A stretch of 64,000 bases of DNA from Pyropia yezoensis (taxonomy: Eukaryota; Rhodophyta; Bangiophyceae; Bangiales; Bangiaceae). The notes beneath the pieces are model-generated. The model did not search any database and had not been told where the DNA came from. It saw only the letters and a program-made list of their open reading frames with translations. Below, one piece after another: positions 22,101 through 30,618 of the stretch. Where the stretch lies: contig CM020618.1 in NCBI GenBank assembly GCA_009829735.1, forward strand, positions 26,388,894 to 26,452,893, read 5' to 3'. The position numbers and the translations under genes are program-made. Each line of letters begins with the position of its first letter. Positions within the stretch are counted from its first letter, which is position 1.

Positions 22101-23171
22101 GTGACCGAGGAGGGCAACCAATACCTCCTGGTCATCTGTGACCGCTTCACGAAACTTACGCGAGCGATCCCACTGGCAGAGATCACGGCCATGTCGGTCG
22201 TGTCAGCCTTCCTAGATCACTGGGTTGCCGCGTATGGCATCCCAGATAGTACACTATCGGACAATGGACCGCAATTTGCGTCTGTACTGTTTCAGGGAGT
22301 GCTGGATATGTTGGGGGTTAAGGCAAACTATGCCACCCCCTACCACCCACAAACTAATGGGCAGGTGGAGCGCTTCAACAAAACTATTGTTAGGCAGCTG
22401 CGCCACTATGTGAGTGAGCACGTGAAGACGTGGGACCAATACATTTCTATCCTTACTACTGCCTACAATTCGCAGGTTCACTCATCTACAGGGGAAGTAC
22501 CCCTCGCTTTTGTGACCCCCCGTCGCGTGCGGTCTATTGCCGTGCGGCGGTCGCTCCCAACTAGGGAGGATGGTGGCAGTACGCCTACTCCTACTGAGAG
22601 TAAGGCGGAGTTCGCCGCTAGGCTTGAAAACCTCATCCCTAAAGTCAGGGCTGAGATGGACAAAGCACAAAAGCGCTACGAGCGTACCTTTGACAAAAAG
22701 GTGCGCAATGCTAAACATGTCCCCGAGCAGGGTGACTGGGTGCTGGTACACTCGCACACCCCAACTGGGGGTAAGCTGGTATTCCAGACGAAGGGACCGT
22801 ACCAGGTCCTTCGTACTGATGGGCGGCGCTTCACCATCGAAAGTGACGATGGGGTCCGCACAGTGAACGGACAGGACGTGGTCAAAGTTGCACCACCGCC
22901 TGCAGGCGACCCAGCTTGGGCGCGTGCTTTGGAAGCGTGGCGCCTCCCCTCACTGCCTGCGGCCAAACAGGGCCCGCAGGAGTACGTGTTCGATAAGTTC
23001 ATCGACAACGGATGGGATGAGGACACTGACCGCCTCATGTTGAGGGTGCGTTGGTTTGGCTACAAAGCCAAGGATGATACGTGGGAGTATGTGGAGGACC
23101 TTCCCGCTGAGAAGGTCCGGGCGTACTGTGCCCGGAATGAGATAGACCCTAACAGCCCTCCCTCAACGTGA
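19188..23171 (+). CDS. pol: Pol polyprotein of copy A (PR-RT-RH-IN-chromodomain), intact
   Basis: 1327 residues that make the cDNA and integrate it. Protease active site D81-T-G-S-G. Reverse transcriptase ~380-600 with catalytic YLDD at 524-527 and LPFGLCNAPATFQ upstream. RNase H ~668-790 (LDVDAS, TELEG). Integrase zinc region with H896 and the CTSC pair, then catalytic D965 (AMDILGP), D1025 (LSDNGPQF) and E1061 (GQVERFN), a D-35-E spacing. C-terminal chromodomain ~1265-1315 (EYVFDKFID, VRWFGY, DDTWEYVEDL), which in related elements reads histone marks and steers insertion. The start ATG overlaps the gag stop (ATGA), suggesting termination-reinitiation rather than frameshifting. All key residues are present. 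Confidence 0.95.
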   Translation: MTVGAGRPKLTTAASAKWARRTNQPCRILRRPKGVRPPRVGLPKNVNPRRVIAVLTGENFQVAGRVQLAPGRACCTRIVLDTGSGASLIRKSLLPKEVKLQRWRSKADHMIDINGGVLPIVGAVTLPTRLGTHEVDVTYGVVENISVPLLLGTPYVVTQVPLICGPEYWVKLMNGETIPILGKGKSVAPVTVSQSKPVCSVREGFTATLRLARKVTLPPNSVAHVDVVTDFTGNGLVHPHPRLARKHQVHVALGTMDSKAGVPWRIQVMNLSPTPKYFKSGAKFGYIDQHEGPVVAVTLNAGASSDPKSGKEKHQAKSAASPRPHVNMEGVPPRLRVQVERLLDQYHKLWDGQLGLMRATQHRIELKPGAPPIRQQPYGGGPRSRALVKEQVARMEALDVIEASNAEWASPVVIVPKVDGTPRFCIDYRKLNESTVKDSYPLPRMDDCLDSLGEANVFSTLDCNAGYWQIPIAPEDRHKTTFTCHCGTYQCKRLPFGLCNAPATFQRAMDMILAGVRWQICLVYLDDIIVFSRSPEEHIGHLGQVFKLLADAGVSLKASKCHLFTQEVEYLGHVVHPGRLSVNEKNLRAIRKAQYPRTQTQMRSFLGMCNVYRHFTKGFAKVAKPLNELVSSTLPKNLPPPSRVEQESFETLRDLLLKPPILAIPRLGGHYILDVDASYDQLGCVLLQQQRDKEYLPVGYFSKGLNSAEKNYGVTELEGLAVVWAVTSLRHYLEGEKLLIRCDHRALQFIFKTDGTNTRLNRWRVRLAPFNFDIEYRPGRQHALADGLSRVPTEGLETNPVDEDIPIVGVVTRSGQALNPEAPGNKKYLPLSLDEVVKAQAEDPFCKSQRDILDTVVETRFFLGDDGLLMRRGVFQGTEQLVVPASLKDSILEREHNAPTGGHLGSSKLYQTLRTRYYWPSMVVDIYSGVAACTSCAQNRLMERRPTTAMLLFPAKEPFAALAMDILGPLPVTEEGNQYLLVICDRFTKLTRAIPLAEITAMSVVSAFLDHWVAAYGIPDSTLSDNGPQFASVLFQGVLDMLGVKANYATPYHPQTNGQVERFNKTIVRQLRHYVSEHVKTWDQYISILTTAYNSQVHSSTGEVPLAFVTPRRVRSIAVRRSLPTREDGGSTPTPTESKAEFAARLENLIPKVRAEMDKAQKRYERTFDKKVRNAKHVPEQGDWVLVHSHTPTGGKLVFQTKGPYQVLRTDGRRFTIESDDGVRTVNGQDVVKVAPPPAGDPAWARALEAWRLPSLPAAKQGPQEYVFDKFIDNGWDEDTDRLMLRVRWFGYKAKDDTWEYVEDLPAEKVRAYCARNEIDPNSPPST

Positions 23172-23282
23172 GGGAAGGCCGAGCAACAGTGCCAAGAGAG
23201 TGCTTCAAGTCGAAGTGGTACGCAGAGTGGCTCTTAACTACAGCCCTAACCCTCACACTCTCACAACAAAGGCAGCTACCAA

Positions 23283-25226
23283 CTAGGCACGCATGCTAGA
23301 CTCTCCCACTCCACGGCCCTCGCCCTCACGTGGAGGCGAGCGGCGAGACCCACGCCGATAACGGTCTCCACTTGTTGGAGGGGGCGGCGGCTCCAAGTCG
23401 GAACCGTCGCGTCCCTCACGGTCGCGCAAGTGGCGCCGACCGTGGCCACTCTTCTGCCTGGTCTTGCGCGCAAGTTTGCGACGCAGACGCTGGACAGACT
23501 CCGTCTCCGACGGGGTAGAGGACTCCGAGACGGAGTAAGACAACTCGTCTTCCGACACGGAGGGAGAGCGCCGCGAGTGTCGGCGACGACGGCGAGGAGG
23601 CGAGTATGCCCGGCTCGCGCGACGTTTGCCACGCCCAAGTGGGGCTGGCTGGGGCATAATAGCCCCAATGCGAGCCAACTCGGCTGTCATTAACTCCGCC
23701 ACCGACTCGCAACTCGCGGTCGCCACTGCAGTACGAACGCGCTCCTCAAGTTGAGGAGTCTCGGAACTCTGTAGGGTTGCGGTCGACGCGGCCAACCAGG
23801 ACATGGTGCGCACCAACGTGGTGATCATCATCTCTGATGTTAGAGGCGTGGGCGGCAACACCAACTTGGGGTATACCGTCAGGAGGGTGGCCCCCAAGTT
23901 GGGGGACACCGGGGTGGAAGACTCCACGGCCACGCTGATCGGGATGTTCCCGTGAGGTTGGAAAGGAACAGGAGGAAGCGGAGGGGCCCGCCGAGGTGGC
24001 GGTACCCGGGTGTAACTGCGACCCCGACTTGGGGCCCCCGCAGTGGGTTGAGTCATATGGTCATCATAGGACGGCACGGCCATAACTATGGGCTTGTCCG
24101 GGGGTGGCGCAGTGTGGCGATCCACCCCCGGGGCATACGGGTAGTCCCCGATGCCCAACCCCTCTCGTAGGACCACACGGCCGTCGTGAAGTTCACGAGC
24201 GACCCACACGAACTGGCGAAGTGCGCCATCGTCCTTGGGCCCACGAGTGGGGCGGCGCAACTTGTGCTCAATGCTCTCCCACTCGATAAACTTATGGAGC
24301 CGGAGCATCTCCTCAAGTAGAGTGAGTTGTCCTGATGAGCACCCCTCAGCAACTAGCTGAGGGGTGAGCTGTTCCAAACCTTGGAGGAGCCGGAGGGGGA
24401 GATGCCAGAGCATCCCCCGCCGCTGAACACAGGACACCCAGGTCGACATGACCTCGAGGAGCCACTGGGTGGCCAACATGGCCCACACCAGGTGATCAGG
24501 GGCAGCCGTCAACATGACGGAGCCGAAGTGGTCAAGCAACCGTGGCAACAACGCCGGGAACCCGTAGGGGACCTCAACTTGAGGCCACCACTCGGGCTTC
24601 TTCGGATAGTACTGCTCCTTACTGGCAGCAGACTGTTGAGGAAACTCAAGTTGAGCCGAGGTCACCAAGTAGGGACCTCGCCGGAAGTCTTTCTCCATCC
24701 GCACATCAAAGTGATGAGTGTGCGGATCGGCCTCGTGGAGGTACGGTGGGCGAGTTGCCACAGCGTCCCACGTGAAGGTCGGCAAGTCGCCGGGACCCGG
24801 GATAGTTCCCCCGCGGTCCAGCATGGCCTTGGCACGCTGAACGTCCTCAACCTCCTCATCGTCCAGGAAGGCAAACTGGTCCGTCCTGAAGCCGGCAGGG
24901 AACCCGACCCTACGGGGATACTTCTCCCGTAGGCGGTCCCATACCCGGCCCATCGCTGCGCCAAGTCGGCCACAGCGAAGAACAGTCAGCCCCTCCTCAT
25001 AGAGAGGCCAAGCGGGGTAAAACCACCGCCCCAAGGCCTCCCGCGGGACAACTTGTCCCGCCTCCGGGGGAGACCCCGCCGTCAACCCAAAGCCGGGTGA
25101 CGCGGGAGTCCCGTCCCCCGGAGCGATCGCGGAGCCCCCGCCGGAAGTCCCGGCGGGTGCTGCCCCGTAGGAGGTGTCCTTCATGCGCTCGTCAAGAGAG
25201 TCCGTCTCCACTCCCGGAGTCGCCAT
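23283..25226 (-). CDS. Antisense additional ORF (aORF) of copy A
   Basis: Minus-strand ORF between pol and the 3' LTR, tail-to-tail with pol, stops 111 bases apart. Starting at the ATG at 25226 (context GAGCCATGGC) it encodes 647 residues. The frame is open further up to another ATG at 25397. No known domain was recognised; it is not an envelope-like protein (no signal peptide or membrane span). The middle (~120-400) looks globular (RWFYPAWPLYEEGL, VPYGFPALLPRLLDHFGSV, LLEEMLRLHKFIEWESIEH). The C-terminal ~130 residues are basic and Arg/Ser-rich (SPPRRRRRHSRRSPS, then SVSEDELSYSVSESSTPSE), which suggests nuclear RNA or chromatin binding. Copy B matches without a gap at about 94% identity, and a relic exists at 49096-49320. 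Its promoter would have to lie in the 3' LTR region read backwards. Confidence 0.8.
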   Translation of the reverse strand: MATPGVETDSLDERMKDTSYGAAPAGTSGGGSAIAPGDGTPASPGFGLTAGSPPEAGQVVPREALGRWFYPAWPLYEEGLTVLRCGRLGAAMGRVWDRLREKYPRRVGFPAGFRTDQFAFLDDEEVEDVQRAKAMLDRGGTIPGPGDLPTFTWDAVATRPPYLHEADPHTHHFDVRMEKDFRRGPYLVTSAQLEFPQQSAASKEQYYPKKPEWWPQVEVPYGFPALLPRLLDHFGSVMLTAAPDHLVWAMLATQWLLEVMSTWVSCVQRRGMLWHLPLRLLQGLEQLTPQLVAEGCSSGQLTLLEEMLRLHKFIEWESIEHKLRRPTRGPKDDGALRQFVWVARELHDGRVVLREGLGIGDYPYAPGVDRHTAPPPDKPIVMAVPSYDDHMTQPTAGAPSRGRSYTRVPPPRRAPPLPPVPFQPHGNIPISVAVESSTPVSPNLGATLLTVYPKLVLPPTPLTSEMMITTLVRTMSWLAASTATLQSSETPQLEERVRTAVATASCESVAELMTAELARIGAIMPQPAPLGRGKRRASRAYSPPRRRRRHSRRSPSVSEDELSYSVSESSTPSETESVQRLRRKLARKTRQKSGHGRRHLRDREGRDGSDLEPPPPPTSGDRYRRGSRRSPPREGEGRGVGESSMRA

Positions 25227-25550
25227 GGCTCTCCCCAAGTTGGGGAGAGACGCTCTGGCTATCGCAGCACGAGACCCGCCTCGAGTTGAGGGGGACTCGG
25301 ATCGTGGGTATACGGGTGGCCTCCCCAGCGTGGGGCGGCCCAGTGGAAGGTGAAGGGGAGGTGGTGGTGATGGTGAAGTGTGAACTGAGGAGAGCAAGCT
25401 GCCGAGTGGGCAAGCTTGAGGAGAGGGGCGGTCAACGTGACCGCCTCCACATCCGTGTTACGTACTCGATGGGGGACAGCAAGTCGCGCCCCCAACGCCG
25501 AGACGTGCGTTTACGCACCCCCTCACAGGGCCGACCGGGTCGGTCGGAAC

Positions 25551-25564
25551 TGAGGAGAGGGGAG
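25551..25564 (+). other. Polypurine tract of copy A
   Basis: GAGGAGAGGGGAG directly abuts the 3' LTR start TGTGGCAG, the position of the plus-strand primer in LTR elements. Confidence 0.8.
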
Positions 25565-26033
25565 TGTGGCAGTATTGACCCCCAGGTAGGGGGGCAACAC
25601 GTGCCATGCAAGGGGCGGCAGGCCACTAGCCTGATCCGTTCCTCCCCCTGCATTTGGGTCCATATTCCCTAAGTTTGGGATAGTTAGCTTAGTAGTAAAT
25701 CCAACTTGGATTTGAGGGTTTTCTGCATTTATCGTCTTGAATTTTCGTGTGGCCCGGTGGGCAGGTGCTGGGGTGGGAGATTCTGAGTGGCGAGATTCTG
25801 AGTGGACCCTGGGGGGATAAGGGGAGGGACAGCGGGGCTTGGCCCTGCGTCCCCGTCCCGACCAAGAAACTGTTGGACCACACACCATCCTCTTGTTTGT
25901 CCGTGGGGGGTTTGCCCCACAACAGGGACAGAGTGTGTGCGACTTGCACTTCTTCCGGTTCCCCCGACACGGGAGGCAGCCCTAGCACACCGCCCCAACT
26001 TGGGTGCCGTGTGTGCTAGTGGTTTTTGCCACA
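25565..26033 (+). repeat. 3' LTR of copy A
   Basis: 469 bases, identical by eye to 16657-17125, followed by the target duplication GCTAT. Confidence 0.95.
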
Positions 26034-26645
26034 GCTATATCGGCTGCCGCAGCAGCTGCAGCAGCTAGCCCATTGACTGAGAGAAAAAAAACAAAGCAGC
26101 GCCAGCAGCGAAAGAAAAAAGCATAAAGGAGCATCATACCATCCAAGTGTCAGAGTATGCACTGACCCGACGGCGTAGGTCGTCCAGTTTCCCGTGGGCC
26201 CGCGAGGGGGGAATGCAAATGAGAGAAAAGCAAGACAGAGCAGGAGGGGATGGGGGGGGGTGAGCACAGATGATGCGAACGTGAAAACAGGGATAACAAC
26301 ATACCAGGGGTGGGTGCTCGCCGTCGCAGGGTCATACGGCGTGGGGGTGCACCCCCACCTGGTGCAGGGGCATTATTCGATCGCCCCCGTCGGGGTGGCA
26401 TTGTACCTCGTGGTCGCGACCTTGGTCGTCCCAGAGACAGAGTGCACGAGCACGATGAACCGGGTCTGCACGGACGAAGACGACCAGCGTGCGATCTCCA
26501 TGGACCCACGGCCTGTTTATCCACCCTCCAGCACCAGCCCAGACGAGTCGTCGCCGGCAGGGCACTCCTACGAAATATTGGTCTATTGTTGCAACGCTTC
26601 CCAGGACAAAAATATTGAAATAGTTCAAAAAGAACATATCTTTCA

Positions 26646-29546
26646 TCAAAGGCAAGAAAATGGTTCGCGCGGATGAAGGATGTGGTGCTTTCCACGGGTA
26701 AAGAGCGTTCCGACGACAGCATCAATGGCGCCCACGGAGACGTACCGCCTGCGCCCCCCGAAGCTGGAAAAGCAAGGCAGCCCAAAGCGATTGTGAGGCA
26801 GACCGTACTTGCCCAGACGGTCCCTCCCGGACCGAATACACTCAATGTAGGCAAACGCCATGGGCGTTTCGGAGGCAAAAACAGCCACGTAGTGCAACAC
26901 CAGCCCGTACACGGTGACGTTCACCTCATGCTCCGCTCCGTCGGCACCCTCCACGCGGTCGCTGGACCGAACACGCACGAAATAGCTCCGGCGACGTGCG
27001 GAATCGTCGTCTGACGGGCTGCTCCTGGAGCCCGCCACCACACCATTCTCCAGGCGCACGCGAAAATATTTCAGGCCGCGTATGTCGTCCGGCACTGGTT
27101 CAACACGCTCGGCAGCCAGAACAGCCTTCATCGGGTCGAGCTCCAGTCCGGAGAGCAAAGATGGCTTGTTTCGCGGCGGTAGAAGCACAAACCTTGAATT
27201 GTCGCCGGATGGAAACGGTGTTTCAACGGAAGATGTCGACGGATGTATCTTGCCATTGGCCTCCGTCCACGCGTCCGGTAAAAATGTTTCACCGAACGCC
27301 GTAATCAGCTCAGCCTTGTACTTGCGCGAGATAGATTTGACCAAGCTCGGGTACGGATTTGATCTTGACCCGATAAGCTTTGGAAGGGTTCCGATGAAGC
27401 GCTCCATGACAAACTGCCAGTAAGTCCAAATTGGACCACAGCTGCGCACATTGGAAGCAATGTCCAGAACTGCAGCAACTGTTGACCGGCAGAGAGGAAG
27501 TCGAGCCTCTATTCCCCCATAGACGTGAGTGTAGTACTCACGACAAAAGCTCTTGAAGCCTGCGTCCGCGGCCTCGACCTCGTCCAATGAAACTGGTCGC
27601 GGTCGAAACAGGATGCGACTCGCCCGCACCAGGTGCATCAGCATGCCGTACAGGACGGGCGACACACGGTCAGCGAGCACAACTTCGGCCGTAGACAGTA
27701 AGAAAAACATCCAGTCCACAGCCTTGTAGGACCGGAAGGAAATCGCCAAGTTGCGGAGGGACCGCGCTTGAGAGCACGGAACAGTCGCCCGTGCACTGCG
27801 TAGTTCTCGCCCTATTTCAGCGACGACCGCCGGAGACAGAGCGAGATGGCTGAGGTCTGCTTGCCCGCCGAGCTGTCCGAAAAAGATCAGCCACAGCAGA
27901 GGCGTCACGTTCAGCAGGAGAAGGTGCATGCAGTCGTAGGGCGCCAAAGAAGGTCCAACGTCCCACAAGTACTTCAACGCTGGGTACTTAGCTCGCTGCT
28001 CAGGACTTGGCGAAACAAACAGGGAATATCCCTTAAAGCCAGTGCGCTTGCTCAAGTCCTTCACATAGCTTTGCGGCCTGCCGTCTCGGCGAGCTGCCTC
28101 CACTTGGTCCACTTGCGCGGCGATGGAAGCAGCTGTGCGGCGGGGTGCTGGGCAGTTGTCCACAGCAAAGAGCACTTGGTTCGTTCTGGGGTTGACCGGC
28201 GGGTAGTACGTGTGCGACTTAAAGTATACGCCGCTAAACGCGCGGAAGCGGTTCGGCTGGTGCCCGTTATGCCCGGTGGCACCCATCAACTTGTCCCCGG
28301 CGGGCATATCCGTGGAGGCGTGCACCCCAAATCCGCGGAGGGTGTGCAGCCCGGGCTTCCCCGCCACGGTCACGCCAGGCACCCCAATCGCAAGGGTGTT
28401 CAGCTCTCCCGCAATTGGGTGAAGGTATGACTTAAAGTCTGCCGGTTGCTTTGGTCCAGGAGTGACGCAAAGCAGTATTTGGTTGACCAACCTGCATCTG
28501 GAATCTGCTGCTAAGTTGAGAATTGTTGCCACAACTGGCCATCCTTGAAACCCCTGTTGTCGCCAAGCTTCAAAACCGTCGGTGGAAAGGCTGAAAGCCA
28601 CATCCGTGTCTGCTTGGAAGTAGCCTTGCTGGACCACATTTCGGAAGTTTGATCCGTCGTACCATTCATCGATGCTGATTCTTGGTTCGGATGCTCGCTG
28701 GCGAGCGTACGCCATGCCAGCAGTCATGTCCAATCCGAGGGTTGGATCTCCCAGCATCGCTGTAAGCCACGGGATCATCGGCCAATACGTCACCTGCTTA
28801 CGAGGAGTCGTCGTGCCCGTCTTGTACCTCGACCGCTTACACACGTCGCATCCGTCGAGGTTGGACCTCCAGGCCGTGAAGGCAACGCATCCAGCAGGAC
28901 AAGCATCGATGAGCCTCTCCCGGAGGTCCACCGCTGCGTCCGCCAGCCTCTGCTGGCGATAGGGGGAGCGGTACGTGAGCGAGTGACACCGCAGCCGCAG
29001 GATGTCCCCGATGGCCTCCCTAGATAGATGGTGCTGCACGCTCACAGCATAAAAAACGAGGTCGTGCAAAACGTGGCGGAACTGCTCGACGGGAAGGACG
29101 ACTTGGTTCTTCTCGTTGCCGCTAGTGGCGCACGCCGCGGGGAGGTCGAGTGCGTCACCATCTTCCTCGTCGTCCGCGGAGCCATCGTCCGAAAAGTCCA
29201 AAAGCTCGCTTTCTTGTTCGTCATCAGCTTCGTCCACCTCCCCACCACCGAGGTCTAGCACGCCCCCACCCGCCCAGGGACCATCGTCCTCCTCTTCCTC
29301 ACCACCATCCTCATACTCGCAATCACCGCCGGCCCCCTCCACATCTCCTGCCGCCGCCCCCACCGCCGGTAGTCCACCGTCTCCCGCGCCTTGGCCGCCG
29401 ACAGCACTACCGCCGCCGCTTTCGCGTACAGCGAGACGTCGCTTGCGACCCTGATGGACGAAGAACGTCGAGCGGCTGACGAGGGCAGGTCCCCTTGCGC
29501 CGTCATCGGTGCAGTGCCAGCATTCGCACAGGCGCCTCTCCGACAT
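26646..29546 (-). CDS. CACTA transposase, tnp2 type
   Basis: DNA transposase of the host CACTA element, 966 residues from ATG at 29546 (MSERRLCECWHC). N-terminal Cys/His motif C-x-C-x2-C...STFFVHQ is the small zinc-binding start seen in these transposases. An acidic Asp/Glu/Gly-rich segment follows. The tnp2 core has CDVCKRSRYK, FSLSTDGFEAWRQQGFQGWP, ILLCVTPGPKQPADF, FAVDNCPAP and APYDCMHLLLLNVTPLLW; the Asp residues of STDGF, AVDN and APYD are the likely metal ligands. No stop or frameshift is present. An in-frame extension to 29669 exists but lacks the Cys-rich start logic. It is read toward gene 2, as in plant CACTA elements. Confidence 0.88.
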   Translation of the reverse strand: MSERRLCECWHCTDDGARGPALVSRSTFFVHQGRKRRLAVRESGGGSAVGGQGAGDGGLPAVGAAAGDVEGAGGDCEYEDGGEEEEDDGPWAGGGVLDLGGGEVDEADDEQESELLDFSDDGSADDEEDGDALDLPAACATSGNEKNQVVLPVEQFRHVLHDLVFYAVSVQHHLSREAIGDILRLRCHSLTYRSPYRQQRLADAAVDLRERLIDACPAGCVAFTAWRSNLDGCDVCKRSRYKTGTTTPRKQVTYWPMIPWLTAMLGDPTLGLDMTAGMAYARQRASEPRISIDEWYDGSNFRNVVQQGYFQADTDVAFSLSTDGFEAWRQQGFQGWPVVATILNLAADSRCRLVNQILLCVTPGPKQPADFKSYLHPIAGELNTLAIGVPGVTVAGKPGLHTLRGFGVHASTDMPAGDKLMGATGHNGHQPNRFRAFSGVYFKSHTYYPPVNPRTNQVLFAVDNCPAPRRTAASIAAQVDQVEAARRDGRPQSYVKDLSKRTGFKGYSLFVSPSPEQRAKYPALKYLWDVGPSLAPYDCMHLLLLNVTPLLWLIFFGQLGGQADLSHLALSPAVVAEIGRELRSARATVPCSQARSLRNLAISFRSYKAVDWMFFLLSTAEVVLADRVSPVLYGMLMHLVRASRILFRPRPVSLDEVEAADAGFKSFCREYYTHVYGGIEARLPLCRSTVAAVLDIASNVRSCGPIWTYWQFVMERFIGTLPKLIGSRSNPYPSLVKSISRKYKAELITAFGETFLPDAWTEANGKIHPSTSSVETPFPSGDNSRFVLLPPRNKPSLLSGLELDPMKAVLAAERVEPVPDDIRGLKYFRVRLENGVVAGSRSSPSDDDSARRRSYFVRVRSSDRVEGADGAEHEVNVTVYGLVLHYVAVFASETPMAFAYIECIRSGRDRLGKYGLPHNRFGLPCFSSFGGRRRYVSVGAIDAVVGTLFTRGKHHILHPREPFSCL

Positions 29547-29884
29547 GGCACGGGGGTTGGGGGGGGGGGGGCAAGCCGGTGTGTGGGCTGATGGGGGCGG
29601 ATGGGAGTCGGCAGTCGAAGCGCGATGCAATGGGGTGACGACTGATGGGGGATGCGTCGGAAGGCCCACCAGTTGCGTATTTATTTACTCTCGGATGCAG
29701 TCTCGGACCACTCTCCGAGAATGGGTTGGTGGAAGGCATCCGCCATCGTTGCACGACAGCCAATGAGACAAAGTGTAAGCCTCCGCTGTCCTGCCATAAT
29801 GTCAGACCGATTGCTGAGACCGGCCGGATCAAGAAGGTTGTTTCTGGAAGGCTCGCCATTGGACAGTTCTGGAACCCTCTGTTG

Positions 29885-30060
29885 AGCTGCCTGGATATCC
29901 AGCCAGCACTGTCCTGGATAACCTGCCATGACCCCGGCCCGATCGCTGGGGCTGGTCGGATCAAGGTAGAAGGCTCGCCATTGGACAGTTCCCGTCGATT
30001 GCCTGGATAACCAGGCAATCGGCTGGTTATCCAGCCGCCTGCCTGGTCATCCTGCCCGAA
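29885..30060. repeat. Right subterminal repeat cluster of the CACTA element
   Basis: Copies of the same motif as at the left end: GCCTGGATATCCAGCC (29889), TCCTGGATAACCTGCC (29912), GCCTGGATAACCAGGC (30001), GGCTGGTTATCCAGCC (30019). Confidence 0.75.
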
Positions 30061-30073
30061 TTTTCCCGTAGGG

Positions 30074-30618
30074 CCGCGTGGGCGGCTGCCTACCCAGACG
30101 AGCCGTACCGCACCCCCCGGCCGCTGCGCAAGCCCCGCCGACGCGCCGCGGCGGCCGCGGCGGTCGCGGCGGGGGGCAGCCCCCCGCGGCCGCGCCCCCC
30201 CCAGCCGGCCGCCATTGCCGCGGCGGCCGCGGCCGCCGGCCTCCGCGCCGGCCACTGGCCGCACGGCGCCATCCGCGTGCTGTCCGTACCGGAAAAGGAG
30301 GCGCTCATCGCGGCCGTTGCCGCCGAGGCCGCCACCGCCGCCGCCGCTGCCGCCGCCGCCGCGTCCGCCGCCGCCTCCCGGGGCGCGCCCCCCCACGGCG
30401 CCCGCGCGGCCGTCGGCGCCGTAGCGGCGACGCGGGCGGCCGCGTGGCGGCGGCGGGCCGGCCCCGCCGCCGTCCCCGGCGGCGGCTGGCCGGGCCTCTA
30501 CGGCGCCGGCGCCGTCGCGGCGGCCGCCGCCACTGGCAGACAATTGATACACTGTGGCACACGCCGGCGAGCGCGCCGTGCCGCCACCTCCCGCGCAGTT
30601 GAGTGGGGTCTAACCTGA
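30074..30618 (+). pseudogene. GRDP/DUF1399 gene, 3' part after the CACTA insertion
   Basis: With one CCG target copy retained, the frame of the 5' part passes straight into this segment. The spliced-out reading joins ..RAATAAA to WAAAYPDEPYRTP, which matches the DUF1399 tail where an acidic LDDG segment is followed by a Trp-x-x-x-Tyr block. The rest is Ala/Gly/Arg-rich (GLRAGHWPHGAIRVLSVPEKE, an Ala run, GGGWPGLYG) to TGA at 30616-30618. The true C-terminus could be earlier if a small intron exists. It has no promoter of its own in view. Confidence 0.75.

Larger units (their letters stand above)
16657..26033 (+). mobile_element. Ty3/gypsy chromovirus, copy A (9,377 bp)
   Basis: 469-base LTRs at both ends begin TGTGGCAG and end TGCCACA, with 5-base target duplication GCTAT (16652-16656, 26034-26038). 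Order: LTR, primer-binding site, gag, pol (protease, reverse transcriptase, RNase H, integrase, chromodomain), antisense ORF, polypurine tract, LTR. Pol is uninterrupted with all key residues; gag has one amber stop. The two LTRs look identical by eye, so insertion is recent. It sits in gene 2 of the CACTA element. The C-terminal chromodomain places it with the chromoviruses. Confidence 0.95.
14236..26655 (-). pseudogene. CACTA second gene (TnpA-position), Pro/Ala-rich, split by Ty3 copy A
   Basis: The main exon runs on the minus strand from an acceptor at 26077 (TTTTTTCTCTCAG) to the TDS at 26034, then continues at 16656 down to the stop at 14236. Joining across the retrotransposon keeps the frame. 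An upstream exon is likely at about 26600-26359 (block DRTLVVFVRADPVHRARAL, donor CACCAG|GTGGGG), possibly with a small exon near 26150-26240. Protein features in order: Ala/Pro-rich start, basic SRRRTNGRGGFF segment, a compact conserved-looking region (15990-15790; GITENDRETISLAVLKALVH, TFCNHSGVQLETAIRVVEAA), then about ten 32-residue Pro/Ala repeats. It is in the place of TnpA, the DNA-binding partner in plant CACTA elements, but no similarity to TnpA was recognised. The name is positional. Confidence 0.55.
13948..30073 (-). mobile_element. CACTA/EnSpm-type (tnp2) DNA transposon, 16,126 bp, carrying a nested Ty3 element
   Basis: The left end begins CCCTACGGGAAAAATGTGGC; the right end read in reverse begins CCCTACGGGAAAATTCGGGC. 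Over 35 bases the two ends agree at about 28 positions. The flanks carry the 3-base duplication CCG (13945-13947 and 30074-30076), as expected for this superfamily. Inside are subterminal repeats at both ends, a tnp2-type transposase (26646-29546, -) and a second Pro/Ala-rich gene (14236-16656 continuing at 26034, -). Without the nested retrotransposon (9,377 bp plus one 5-bp duplication) it would be about 6.74 kb. Removing it with one CCG rejoins the GRDP frame exactly. The transposase ORF is intact, so recent activity is plausible; ORF 2 is broken by the Ty3 insertion. Confidence 0.9.

Noticed and set aside
23283..25397. Antisense ORF as an envelope gene
   Set aside because: Opposite strand to pol, no signal peptide or membrane segment, Arg/Ser-rich tail instead.
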